The translations under genes and the position numbers were made by a program. This document shows positions 8,942 through 14,226 of a stretch of DNA of 34,104 nt, piece after piece. Source of the stretch: a virus; IMG/VR virus record IMGVR_UViG_3300037587_001035, positions 1 to 34,104 of that record; one strand, written 5' to 3'. How positions within the stretch are numbered: position 1 is the first letter of the stretch; each line of letters begins with the position of its first letter. The notes beneath the pieces were generated by a model. The model made no database searches. It was not told the DNA's origin and worked only from the letters and a program-made list of their open reading frames with translations.

Positions 8942-9351
8942 CTGGACTAACATCTAGGGCAAGTTGGGCCGTTCACTCAACTAATACAGTCTTAAGTGGG
9001 GCTCCTAAAGTTGGCGTTACTGGAGATTCGGATATCGCTATTTTCCCACACAGAGTATCGCCACTTGGAGGATTCGGTTATGTTAATTTCTATGATCCAT
9101 TAGAGGGTAATGTCCTATACATGATGTGTGATGTAAGATCAAATTCCGATAATGTAGGATTTGAAATTCAGTTAAGACGAAACGGATCTTCGACAGTGGC
9201 TACCATCGCCTATGCTCCGTTAGAGACTGGCCGTAAGGCATTGATCCTCAATCAACCGTATCTATTTCAAGACTTTATGCAAGTGAGATTTGTAAAACCA
9301 CAAAACTTTTCTATCGTAAGTTTCTTTTATTTTTTTGCCGGAAAGCTATGA
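8938..9351 (+). CDS. Small beta virion protein (137 aa) started at TTG
   Basis: The best start is TTG at 8938, which forms a TTGA overlap with the previous stop. An in-frame ATG at 8854 would overlap the upstream gene by 88 nt and add Cys/Arg-rich residues unlike a virion protein. From the TTG the protein is beta rich: RASWAVHSTNTVL, a GGFGYVNFYD strand, a GFEIQLRRNG strand, and a final FSIVSFFYFFAG strand. It is probably a third member of the receptor-binding/fibre set, with the same general size and strand order as the gene before it, although sequence identity is low by eye. Confidence 0.5.
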   Translation: MTGLTSRASWAVHSTNTVLSGAPKVGVTGDSDIAIFPHRVSPLGGFGYVNFYDPLEGNVLYMMCDVRSNSDNVGFEIQLRRNGSSTVATIAYAPLETGRKALILNQPYLFQDFMQVRFVKPQNFSIVSFFYFFAGKL

Positions 9352-9575
9352 CCGAGCCAATCAGAGTCTATGGTTGTCTTATTTGCGATATAGAATACAA
9401 AGACGATAAAGAAGCTCTAAAACATTGGACAGAATTTAATAACAAAGGTGATCCTAGCCATGTCGCTAGATTGGTAAAACTGATAGGAGTCGCTCAAAAA
9501 CCAAGAAAAATACCCAAGAGTTACAAAAACAAATCAACGAAAATGGACATTAAGAAATTGGAGCTAAATAAGTAA
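9348..9575 (+). CDS. Small basic protein with a CxxC knuckle, 75 aa
   Basis: The N-terminus contains YGCLICDIEYKD followed by a helix (KEALKHWTEF) with a His. C-x2-C plus later His residues suggests a half zinc finger of C2H2 type, but the second His is not well placed. The C-terminal 30 residues are Lys rich, as in nucleic-acid-binding tails. The ATG overlaps the upstream TGA (ATGA), so it is co-transcribed with tail genes. I do not recognise it. Confidence 0.55.
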   Translation: MTEPIRVYGCLICDIEYKDDKEALKHWTEFNNKGDPSHVARLVKLIGVAQKPRKIPKSYKNKSTKMDIKKLELNK

Positions 9576-9733
9576 TGGTCATTAAAACGTGGTATTGCAT
9601 GATGGAACGAGGAGTCTCTTGGACTGGCGAGGAAATAGTTATTGATCCAGATTGTGACGCTCATATTGTGGCCAATCCAACTCACATTCTAACACAAAAC
9701 GAATTGCAAGAATCAGAAAATGAGTGGACTTAA
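9575..9733 (+). CDS. Small acidic hypothetical protein, 52 aa
   Basis: An open frame of 52 codons whose ATG overlaps the preceding TAA (TAATG) and which ends in TAA at 9731-9733. The product starts MVIKTWYCMMERGVSW and is acidic towards the end (QESENEW). No family is recognised. The support is the coupled start, codon use like that of its neighbours, and the lack of any other reading of this stretch. Confidence 0.5.
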   Translation: MVIKTWYCMMERGVSWTGEEIVIDPDCDAHIVANPTHILTQNELQESENEWT

Positions 9734-9740
9734 TATCTAG
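9730..9740 (+). promoter_or_regulatory. Possible TATA element for the 9758 gene
   Basis: TTAATATCTAG overlaps the TAA of the previous gene and places an AATATC core 21-26 nt before the ATG at 9758, with the GCATG context seen at other promoter-proximal starts. It does not match the AACACTTGTATA box, so it is a weaker call. Confidence 0.35.
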
Positions 9741-9757
9741 TCTTATAGTAATCTAGC

Positions 9758-10087
9758 ATGAGTCAACCGAGAAAAGTCACATTGAATCCTAGTCAACCTC
9801 AAGAGCTGAGTAGGGACGCTTTTAGACAAGCTTTGTCCAATGCTAAACGAAGAATCTCCCAAACAAAAGGAGAAGTTTTTGACGCTATGAATGACAGAAT
9901 TAACTCTGAACTTCAAGGCATGGATCAAGCTAGTATGCAAGTTTTTGACAAACTCGAACTGGCTCAACACGAAAACAAACAGTTCATAACCAAAATCAAA
10001 GAGCTTGAATCAAAACTAGAAAAATACGAGCCAAAACAAAAACAAATCCAAAAGACTGAGACAGAAACGAAACAGCCTCCAAAATAA
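9758..10087 (+). CDS. Coiled-coil protein, 109 aa
   Basis: A Gln/Lys-rich helical protein. Residues 20-55 and 60-95 carry hydrophobic residues at heptad spacing (DKLELAQHENKQF; IKELESKLEKYE), and the C-terminus is Lys/Thr/Gln/Pro. It has its own short upstream spacer rather than overlapping the previous gene and is the last + gene before a convergent pair. No catalytic motif. It could be a tail-tip accessory, a chaperone or a regulator. Confidence 0.6.
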   Translation: MSQPRKVTLNPSQPQELSRDAFRQALSNAKRRISQTKGEVFDAMNDRINSELQGMDQASMQVFDKLELAQHENKQFITKIKELESKLEKYEPKQKQIQKTETETKQPPK

Positions 10088-10099
10088 CCCCTTTTCTCT
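10088..10099 (+). terminator. T-rich 3' end of the tail operon
   Basis: CCCCTTTTCTCT directly follows the TAA at 10085-10087. Similar C-run plus T-rich strings directly follow the stops at 31926-31928 and 33897-33899, where the T tracts are longer. Archaeal RNA polymerase terminates at T-rich tracts. This copy is short, so confidence is limited. Confidence 0.4.
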
Positions 10100-10128
10100 G
10101 AAAATTTCCACTCCAGGCACAATCTTAC

Positions 10129-10290
10129 TAAAACAATACCTCGTTTTAGGCACAGCAACCCACACACCTTAGCTTCCACTCTATTGTCTTATGAAAATAA
10201 ATTATTTGAGTTAGTTATGAGATAACTCAATAGTGTATTTCCTCCCTTGGCATGGACTGGAAGTATAGGTGTGTGGGTATGCTTGTTTTA
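10129..10290. repeat. Nested inverted repeats between convergent genes
   Basis: The outer arms are TAAAACAA (10129-10136) and TTGTTTTA (10283-10290). The middle arms are ACCCACACACCT (10158-10169) and AGGTGTGTGGGT (10267-10278), which continue across a symmetric 3 x 3 mismatch into CTTCCA (10173-10178) and TGGAAG (10258-10263). The inner arms are TTGAGTTA (10206-10213) and TAACTCAA (10223-10230). The right outer arm covers the stop codon of the - strand gene at 10288-10401. It also carries CAATACCTC (10134-10142), the core of the repeats at 19357-19682. It may be a bidirectional terminator, an untranslated structured RNA, or a protein-binding site. No gene of useful length is seen between 10088 and 10287. 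Confidence 0.65.
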
Positions 10291-10401
10291 ATCTAAACTC
10301 TCATGCCAGGGGCAATTTGAGCATAATTTCTCTCTATTATACCATTTTTCGTCAAAGGTATTTTTGAGACAATTTGGACATTTTGCCGTTTGATTTCTCA
10401 T
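10288..10401 (-). CDS. Zinc-ribbon microprotein, 37 aa
   Basis: Read on the - strand, a 37-codon frame starts with ATG at 10401 and ends in TAA at 10288-10290. The product has AKCPNCLKNTF and, 16 residues after that Cys pair, LCSNCPW. This is two CxxC knuckles spaced as in a zinc ribbon. Its ATG overlaps the TGA of the upstream - strand zinc protein (ATGA), so the two form an operon. The coupling and the clean four-Cys pattern make a real gene likely despite its length. Nucleic-acid or protein binding is inferred. Confidence 0.6.
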   Translation of the reverse strand: MRNQTAKCPNCLKNTFDEKWYNREKLCSNCPWHESLD

Positions 10402-10631
10402 TTTCTGCAAGTCCTCTTAAAATAATGTCTATTTCTATTGTGGTTATTACGAAAAATTTTACCACATCGAGAGCACGTTTTGTATTCCATGCTTAATTTT
10501 GTGACGGAGGATTTCTCCCATAATTCGTCACAGATAACACATTGGCAAGTGCCAAAACACGTCTGATGAACGCCTTTTTGACAACTTGAACATCTCACAC
10601 CGGAGGCGATTTCACATTCGTTTTGATTCAT
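10398..10631 (-). CDS. Zinc-finger regulator candidate, 77 aa
   Basis: The product has two metal sites. One is a ribbon with C14/C17 and C31/C34 (plus C25 and C29). The other is a C-terminal C2HC finger with C53, C56, H69 and C75 (C-x2-C-x12-H-x5-C), surrounded by Arg, Asn and Lys (NNHNRNRH). That is a plausible DNA-binding surface. Its start is 1 nt from a perfect inverted repeat that contains its TATA box. It is divergent from the ribbon-helix-helix gene at 10721 across only 89 bp. These features suggest a regulatory, possibly autoregulated protein governing early genes. The family is not recognised. Confidence 0.75.
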   Translation of the reverse strand: MNQNECEIASGVRCSSCQKGVHQTCFGTCQCVICDELWEKSSVTKLSMEYKTCSRCGKIFRNNHNRNRHYFKRTCRK

Positions 10632-10636
10632 ACACT

Positions 10637-10660
10637 ATAATACTAGTTTTATAGTATTAT
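10637..10660 (-). promoter_or_regulatory. Inverted repeat over the - strand promoter (candidate operator)
   Basis: ATAATACTA (10637-10645) and TAGTATTAT (10652-10660) form a perfect 9-bp inverted repeat with a 6-bp centre. On the - strand the centre reads as CTATAAAAC, a TATA box about 20-25 nt before the ATG at 10631. A palindrome over a TATA box is a natural binding site for a dimeric repressor such as the neighbouring ribbon-helix-helix protein. Confidence 0.55.
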
Positions 10661-10689
10661 CCTTTTGTTTGTTTTTTTGCACAAACACG

Positions 10690-10698
10690 ACTATATAC
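10690..10698 (+). promoter_or_regulatory. TATA element for the ribbon-helix-helix gene
   Basis: ACTATATAC lies 24-29 nt upstream of the ATG at 10721, with an A-rich stretch (ACAAACACGA) before it as a possible BRE. The geometry matches a leaderless archaeal transcript. It faces away from the promoter at 10637-10660. Confidence 0.55.
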
Positions 10699-10720
10699 CT
10701 AGCAAACTAGTAATATAGGC

Positions 10721-10888
10721 ATGAATAATAAAGAAGAATTGGTCCAAATCAATGTCAAGCTTGATCCAATAGATAAGCAAAAGTTGGACATTTTTGTCGC
10801 TATGATGAAAACCGATATCACTAAAGTCATTCGTGAGAAGGTCCATGAGACAGTCAAAGAGGTTGTTATTCCTGAGCAAGCCAGGTAA
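10721..10888 (+). CDS. Ribbon-helix-helix (CopG/Arc-type) DNA-binding protein, 55 aa
   Basis: The N-terminal strand LVQINVKLDP is followed by helix A (IDKQKLDIFVAMMK), a turn (TDIT), and helix B (KVIREKVHETVKEVV). This is the complete ribbon-helix-helix layout at the usual length. Such proteins dimerise and insert the paired beta strands into the DNA major groove, mostly as repressors. It is divergent from the zinc-finger gene on the - strand and has its own TATA box. The 9-bp palindrome in the shared control region is a likely target. It would be the switch protein between the two sides. The downstream gene starts inside its 3' end. Confidence 0.75.
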   Translation: MNNKEELVQINVKLDPIDKQKLDIFVAMMKTDITKVIREKVHETVKEVVIPEQAR

Positions 10889-11342
10889 GAAATATTATTG
10901 TTTTAATGAGACTTGCAAATTAGAGATAGCTTTCGATCAATCCATGAAAGCTGAATCTGGAAAGCTTATTCCTTTACAGCCAGGAACGAGAAATCCTCAT
11001 AAATGCGTTGAACAAAAAAAAATAGAAACTCCTCCAACTCCTCCAAAAATTCCGGATAATCCTCCAGGCTATTATGAACATCAACAAGTCGAAGGCCAAG
11101 AGCTTGAATATCCCAAATTTAACGACAAAGTAATCGAGGCCGAAGTTAAGAGAGTCTCTGTTTGGGCTCGACACGAAGCTAATTCGATTAATTTTCCAGA
11201 GAACTTTGACAAAAATTCAGCGACACATGACGAGCTAAGAGCTAGGCAAATTGACAGAAATGTAGATAAAAAGGACATGATGCGATACTTTTTTGAGGTA
11301 AAGTATGGTAAGAAAAAAAACTCAGTGGATAAGCTTCCATGA
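10845..11342 (+). CDS. Protein with N-terminal C-x4-C...H-x-C zinc site, about 165 aa
   Basis: The N-terminal domain contains YYCFNETCKLEIAFD, then SGKLIPLQPGT and NPHKC: two Cys, a 'SGK-x-IPL' loop, and a closing His/Cys. From memory, similar small zinc domains are frequent in Nitrososphaeria (thaumarchaeal) proteins; this is a weak host hint. A Pro-rich linker (about 65-85) precedes a charged C-terminal part. The start is uncertain. ATG at 10845 is given, but TTG 10863 or CTG 10872 (the latter giving a short N-terminus reading SKPGKKYYC after GAGG 9 nt upstream) are alternatives. It overlaps the ribbon-helix-helix gene by tens of bases. Function unknown. Confidence 0.6.
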   Translation: MRQSKRLLFLSKPGKKYYCFNETCKLEIAFDQSMKAESGKLIPLQPGTRNPHKCVEQKKIETPPTPPKIPDNPPGYYEHQQVEGQELEYPKFNDKVIEAEVKRVSVWARHEANSINFPENFDKNSATHDELRARQIDRNVDKKDMMRYFFEVKYGKKKNSVDKLP

Positions 11343-11802
11343 CGATACAAACGAGAAGTCGATTGTTCGTAATGTCCTCTCTCGTAGATTTGGCCTTCAT
11401 GCTCTCCAGGATGAGGTTTTATATTTTGACAAAGCAACTGGCCACTGTGTCGCAATTACAGAGGGCTATTGTTCTGGAGAGGAGATACTCAGAAAATATT
11501 TTGTTCACTATCCCGATCTTTTTTGTCCTCAAGTGGTCCCTCAGCTTGTTTGCGAGATTGACGGTGATGTGCATTGGCAAAACACAAAGGCTGTGCATAG
11601 AACTAATGCTCGAAATATTCACTATGAAAATGCGAAGTTACAATTTTTATGGCTCACCAGGGACGAGGTTTTCAAATTAGATGAACGAGAGCTCGTTAAG
11701 ATCATTACAAGTCGGACGGAAATTTTGCCCCGATTGCTCACTACAAAATCTAAAATCCTCAATAAGAATCGTAAAACAAAACAAAGTCAACACAAAGGCT
11801 GA
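11305..11802 (+). CDS. PD-(D/E)XK nuclease resembling DUF559/Vsr-type enzymes, 165 aa
   Basis: The core reads P70-D71 (YPDLFCP), then a strand with VCEIDGDVHW (E84, D86, H90), then an Arg/Asn-rich helix with R99, N101 and R103, and then FLWLTRDEV. This is the DUF559-like order: a Pro-Asp, then 'E-x-D-G-x-x-H', then 'R...N/R...' and a strand ending in an acidic turn. The lysine of a classical ExK is replaced by the D-G-D-V-H set, as is common in this family. It may act on viral DNA (resolution, packaging or repair) or on host DNA. The start is ATG, overlapping the upstream gene by 38 nt. The Lys-rich C-terminal tail would bind DNA. Confidence 0.65.
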   Translation: MVRKKTQWISFHDDTNEKSIVRNVLSRRFGLHALQDEVLYFDKATGHCVAITEGYCSGEEILRKYFVHYPDLFCPQVVPQLVCEIDGDVHWQNTKAVHRTNARNIHYENAKLQFLWLTRDEVFKLDERELVKIITSRTEILPRLLTTKSKILNKNRKTKQSQHKG

Positions 11803-11833
11803 TATCTATTGGGATGAGGAGGGACGAAAACAC

Positions 11834-11953
11834 TTGCACAATAATTCTATGAATATGCAATTTTATCGATGCTCCCTGGGCCATGAATGGAATCAGACGT
11901 TTTGGGGCTCATGTCCAATTACTGAGTGTGCCTGGAGAGCGTGGACCGAATGA
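11834..11953 (+). CDS. Zinc-finger microprotein, about 39 aa
   Basis: In this frame the product has FYRCSLGHEWNQ and then SCPITECAW: Cys, His, Cys, Cys, a candidate metal site. TTG at 11834 is chosen because GAGGAGGG at 11816-11823 lies 10 nt upstream. ATG at 11849 is an alternative, and the frame stays open upstream to 11681, inside the nuclease gene. Its TGA overlaps the ATG of the next small gene (ATGA). The true N-terminus is uncertain. Confidence 0.45.
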   Translation: MHNNSMNMQFYRCSLGHEWNQTFWGSCPITECAWRAWTE

Positions 11954-12021
11954 CAACAAAAAGATGGATCTATCTTGCTTTTGGAGTGTCTTTGATTGCT
12001 TTAGTGGGATTGATAACTTAA
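11950..12021 (+). CDS. Single-pass membrane microprotein, 23 aa
   Basis: A 23-codon frame starts at ATG 11950, overlapping the previous TGA (ATGA), and ends in TAA overlapping the next ATG (TAATG). The product is a short basic N-terminus (MTTKRW) followed by IYLAFGVSLIALVGLIT, a clean membrane helix. The two-sided coupling and the ideal composition argue that this short frame is used. A role in membrane perturbation or signalling is only a guess. Confidence 0.45.
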   Translation: MTTKRWIYLAFGVSLIALVGLIT

Positions 12022-12320
12022 TGATCTGGCAAGACGTTCCTCTCAGAGCGATTAATTTCTCCTCTTTTTGGCTAACTAACTTCGCTGATGCAAAATTAAC
12101 CCTTAACGAATTACTCTATCTTACAGTCAAAAACAAGTTTAACATCGAAAAAGAGAATCTTTTAAAGATTGTTGAAGAAATGGTAAGCTCTGGCATAGTT
12201 GATTGTCAGCCTAGACGTGAGCCAGATTTTCCGGCCAGAGTCAGTATGATTTTTTTCCTAGTCAAGGACAAAACTGAGGCACTTATCGCTGACTTTAAGA
12301 AGGATAATGCCACTCTATAA
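12021..12320 (+). CDS. Hypothetical protein with winged-helix-like region, 99 aa
   Basis: The start at ATG 12021 (TAATG overlap) is preferred over ATG 11883, which would run through the two preceding small genes in another frame. The product contains KLTLNELLYLTVKN, NIEKENLLKIVEEMVSSG and a strand-like RVSMIFFLVKD. Helix, helix-turn-helix and beta hairpin is the order of a winged helix. The match is by eye only. It could be a transcription regulator of the early region. Confidence 0.5.
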   Translation: MIWQDVPLRAINFSSFWLTNFADAKLTLNELLYLTVKNKFNIEKENLLKIVEEMVSSGIVDCQPRREPDFPARVSMIFFLVKDKTEALIADFKKDNATL

Positions 12321-12333
12321 TATGCCTGAGAGA

Positions 12334-12451
12334 GAGGACGCTCTCTTAATCTAGTGTTTCGGGGCTATTGGCAATAATGGCTTTCAGGATAAACTGTATC
12401 TCAGGCTCCTCTTTAGGGGACGTTTTGAATCGGACTAGGGAGGACGCTCTC
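12334..12451 (+). repeat. Direct repeat GAGGACGCTCTC (two copies) in the 12321-12511 spacer
   Basis: GAGGACGCTCTC occurs at 12334-12345 and 12440-12451. The first copy lies in a hairpin, AGAGAG (12331-12336), GACG loop, CTCTCT (12341-12346), directly after the TAA of the previous gene. In translation both copies can read R-E-D-A-L: the first in a 10-codon frame from ATG 12322 to TAG, the second in the frame open upstream of the 12512 gene. Possible meanings are a terminator plus relic, a regulatory repeat, or a duplicated peptide segment. Confidence 0.5.
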
Positions 12452-12481
12452 AAATTGTTTGTAAAAAATAACAAACAAGAA

Positions 12482-12489
12482 TATAATAC
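12482..12489 (+). promoter_or_regulatory. TATA element for the 12512 gene
   Basis: TATAATAC lies 23-30 nt upstream of ATG 12512 and is preceded by an A-rich stretch (AAAAAATAACAAACAAGAA). The spacing matches the other promoter-proximal genes here, and it decides the start at 12512. Confidence 0.5.
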
Positions 12490-12511
12490 TATTAAACTAG
12501 ATAACTATTCT

Positions 12512-13093
12512 ATGAATCAAACTTCAAAACCAATGGATAACGGCCTCAACGTTAATTATGAAAATCTCTCAGCCGAGGAGTTACAAGTCAGAGAGGAATA
12601 TATGCAAGAATTAATCAAAGCCAGAAAAGCACTCAATCCTAACGATTACGCACTAACTGACGAAGAAATGCAAAAAAGAAACGAACTTCATTTTTTTAAG
12701 AAATTGAGAGACAATGAGGACGACTCTGCAAAAGTCGGAGACATATTTCACACATCATGGGGATATGACCAAACAAACATCGAGCACTTCCAAATCAAAG
12801 AAATCTCCAAAACTGGAAAAACTTGCAAAGTAATCCAAATCGGATCAAGCACAGCTCCAGAGTCAGAAATGCCAATGGCTGACCAAGTATATCCAGATCC
12901 AAAAGTGATCATCAATGGAACGCCTTGCCAAGTAAAAATCGAGAGATCAACTGAATGGAATCCAGTCGAGAAAAAAAGGCAAGAAATCGGAGAAATCCAG
13001 TTGAGAGGCTCTGTCTATTATTCCGGAGAAGAAAAACATCTCCAGACTCTCTTTAGAGTCTCAGGCAAAAGTTTCCGGAGCTGGTATCATTGA
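12512..13093 (+). CDS. Conserved phage-type protein with SWGYDQTN motif, 193 aa
   Basis: Residues about 25-75 are an acidic helical region (ENLSAEELQVREEYMQEL). A beta domain follows with VGDIFHTSWGYDQTNIEHF and QIKEISKTGKTCKVIQI. 'SWGYDQTN' followed by an aromatic and a 'Q-I/V' strand is a recurrent signature of an uncharacterised domain in phage genomes; this is recalled from memory and the function is unknown. ATG 12512 is chosen from the TATA geometry. The frame is open back to 12368 with ATG 12377, which would add 45 residues. The last codon overlaps a TTG start (TTGA). It leads the long run of overlapping microgenes. Confidence 0.65.
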   Translation: MNQTSKPMDNGLNVNYENLSAEELQVREEYMQELIKARKALNPNDYALTDEEMQKRNELHFFKKLRDNEDDSAKVGDIFHTSWGYDQTNIEHFQIKEISKTGKTCKVIQIGSSTAPESEMPMADQVYPDPKVIINGTPCQVKIERSTEWNPVEKKRQEIGEIQLRGSVYYSGEEKHLQTLFRVSGKSFRSWYH

Positions 13094-13254
13094 GCCGATA
13101 CGACAAAGACTGTCAAGAGGTTAGTAGGATTCAATTCCATACTGACTTTGATAGAAAAACAAAAAACGCTATGATAGCAAAAATCGAAAAACGAATGGGA
13201 ATCGAAGAACAAAAAGAGCTAGACGGCCACGGAGACGGATATTATAATGACTGA
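13090..13254 (+). CDS. Small charged helical protein, 54 aa, TTG start
   Basis: TTG at 13090 overlaps the upstream TGA (TTGA). The 54-residue product is highly charged: SRYDKDCQEVSRIQFHTDFD, then a basic helix (AMIAKIEKRMG), then an acidic/Gly tail. No family is recognised. The coupled start and continuous overlap with the following ATG support it. Confidence 0.45.
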   Translation: MSRYDKDCQEVSRIQFHTDFDRKTKNAMIAKIEKRMGIEEQKELDGHGDGYYND

Positions 13255-13378
13255 ACGACTCCGAATCCTAACAATCGGTAAAGTCAAGTATGAATTTACC
13301 GAAGAAAACTTCAAGCAATTACAGCGTCAAGCCTTGAAACTTTGCCTTGGTCATATAGGCGAGGAGGACAATCTCTAA
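13247..13378 (+). CDS. Small hypothetical protein, 43 aa
   Basis: ATG 13247 lies 8 nt inside the previous gene. The TAA overlaps the next ATG (TAATG). The product has a strand pair (LRILTIGKVKYEF) followed by a helix (ENFKQLQRQALKLCLGHI). A strand-strand-helix microprotein could be a small DNA-binding or toxin/antitoxin-like fold, but nothing specific is seen. Confidence 0.45.
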   Translation: MTERLRILTIGKVKYEFTEENFKQLQRQALKLCLGHIGEEDNL

Positions 13379-13524
13379 TGAAGGGAGGGAGATGCTTGGC
13401 GTGTGGGGCTTATGCTCCGGACGCTAAGTCATGGTATGATGAGTATGGTTACGCTGTCAACTTTTGCTCTCAAAAATGTGCCGAGGCAAAAGTGCAATCT
13501 TGGGATGAGGAGGGAGACAACTAA
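13378..13524 (+). CDS. Zinc-finger microprotein (TRASH/MYM-like), 48 aa
   Basis: The product has CLACGAYAPD and, about 20 residues later, NFCSQKCAEA. C-x2-C followed by an aromatic segment and 'F-C-S-x-x-C' is the pattern of small treble-clef fingers of the TRASH/MYM type. The start at ATG 13378 (TAATG) is preferred over an upstream in-frame TTG. It is coupled on both sides. Confidence 0.65.
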   Translation: MKGGRCLACGAYAPDAKSWYDEYGYAVNFCSQKCAEAKVQSWDEEGDN

Positions 13525-13790
13525 TGACTAAGCCATATCTCCTCAATATTGTCGGCCGTGACGACTCAGTGGACGGAATCCAAAAAGACGGTTCTAATCG
13601 AATGAGAATTTTTCCTCGATATCTTGGTCACTACTCACTGAAAAATGTTGAGGGAAAATGGACTTTGCACAAAGTCGGCAAGAATGACTCTCACTGGATT
13701 TTTGTAAATCCTAACTACATGAAAAGACTCTTGGCCGGAGGAAAAATTTTAGTGGATGAGCATATCCTGGAGATGCAAAAAATTGAGTGA
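13524..13790 (+). CDS. Hypothetical protein, 88 aa
   Basis: ATG 13524 overlaps the previous TAA. The product is mixed alpha/beta: KPYLLNIVGRDD, a GNxMRIFPRYLGHYSL-like middle, KWTLHKVGKNDSHWIFV, and a C-terminal helix (KILVDEHILEMQKIE). No metal ligands. It is one of the few mid-sized, non-zinc genes of this run. Family not recognised. Confidence 0.55.
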   Translation: MTKPYLLNIVGRDDSVDGIQKDGSNRMRIFPRYLGHYSLKNVEGKWTLHKVGKNDSHWIFVNPNYMKRLLAGGKILVDEHILEMQKIE

Positions 13791-13887
13791 CGAAGCTGAC
13801 GGCCGACACTCCGGAGTTTGCCGAGGTTGTAAAAAATTTAGTAACTCTGTTAGTAATGATAACGGCTACTGTGGGGACTGTGATTAA
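13783..13887 (+). CDS. Zinc-ribbon microprotein, 34 aa, TTG start
   Basis: TTG 13783 begins a 34-codon frame with GVCRGCKK and, 12 residues after that Cys pair, GYCGDCD: a four-Cys zinc ribbon (C-x2-C-x13-C-x2-C). GGAG at 13769-13772 lies about 10 nt upstream. A longer frame starting GTG 13787 covers the same bases and would encode a membrane-like segment, but the ribbon pattern and the clean ATG of the following gene make this reading better. Confidence 0.55.
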   Translation: MSDEADGRHSGVCRGCKKFSNSVSNDNGYCGDCD

Positions 13888-13888
13888 A

Positions 13889-13996
13889 ATGAGAACAATA
13901 GATGAACGGATAATTAATTGCAAGAAATGTCAAGAGGGAGATGAAGGAATGTTTGTTTATTTTTGTGACAAACACTTTAGGGAGTTGTTAAAATGA
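13889..13996 (+). CDS. Zinc-knuckle microprotein, 35 aa
   Basis: ATG 13889 follows the previous TAA by 1 nt, and its TGA overlaps the next ATG (ATGA). The product has NCKKCQEGDEG and VYFCDKHF, giving C-x2-C...C-x2-H. This is a complete C3H metal site in 35 residues. Confidence 0.6.
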   Translation: MRTIDERIINCKKCQEGDEGMFVYFCDKHFRELLK

Positions 13997-14226
13997 CCGT
14001 AATATGTCCAAAATGCAAAACAGAATACAGCGACAGAATCTCCAATAACTGTTTTAACTGTTTGACTGAATTACCTCAAGAAAAAGAGTCGGTCACACCG
14101 ATTGATTCCTCTATTTTCGAGCAATTACATAGTGAGATAAACAACTCTTTTCTCACTAAAGACAGAATGAAATCTCGCAAAAAAATTCTGACTCGTAAAT
14201 TCAAAGCCGGAGATTTTGATAAATGA
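13993..14226 (+). CDS. Zinc-ribbon protein, 77 aa
   Basis: The N-terminal 30 residues are a classic zinc ribbon: VICPKCKTEY, then NNCFNCLTEL (C-x2-C-x11-C-x2-C). The rest is a helical tail with a Ser/Lys-rich segment (KDRMKSRKKILTRKF) suited to nucleic-acid binding. ATGA couples it to the genes on both sides. It may mimic or bind transcription or replication factors that use ribbons. Function inferred only. Confidence 0.65.
   Translation: MTVICPKCKTEYSDRISNNCFNCLTELPQEKESVTPIDSSIFEQLHSEINNSFLTKDRMKSRKKILTRKFKAGDFDK

Noticed and set aside
8854-9351. A 165-residue reading from ATG 8854
   Set aside because: It overlaps the upstream gene by 88 nt and adds a Cys/Arg-rich N-terminus; TTG 8938 gives a TTGA overlap as elsewhere.
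11883-12320. A 145-residue reading from ATG 11883
   Set aside because: Its first 46 codons run through two coupled small genes in another phase; ATG 12021 with a TAATG overlap fits better.
12368-12511. N-terminal extension of the SWGYDQTN gene
   Set aside because: A well-placed TATA element lies at 12482-12489, just before ATG 12512. The extension from ATG 12377 is kept only as an alternative.
13787-13996. A 69-residue membrane-like protein from GTG 13787
   Set aside because: The same bases split better into a four-Cys ribbon (13783-13887) and a C3H microprotein (13889-13996), each with its own stop and start.
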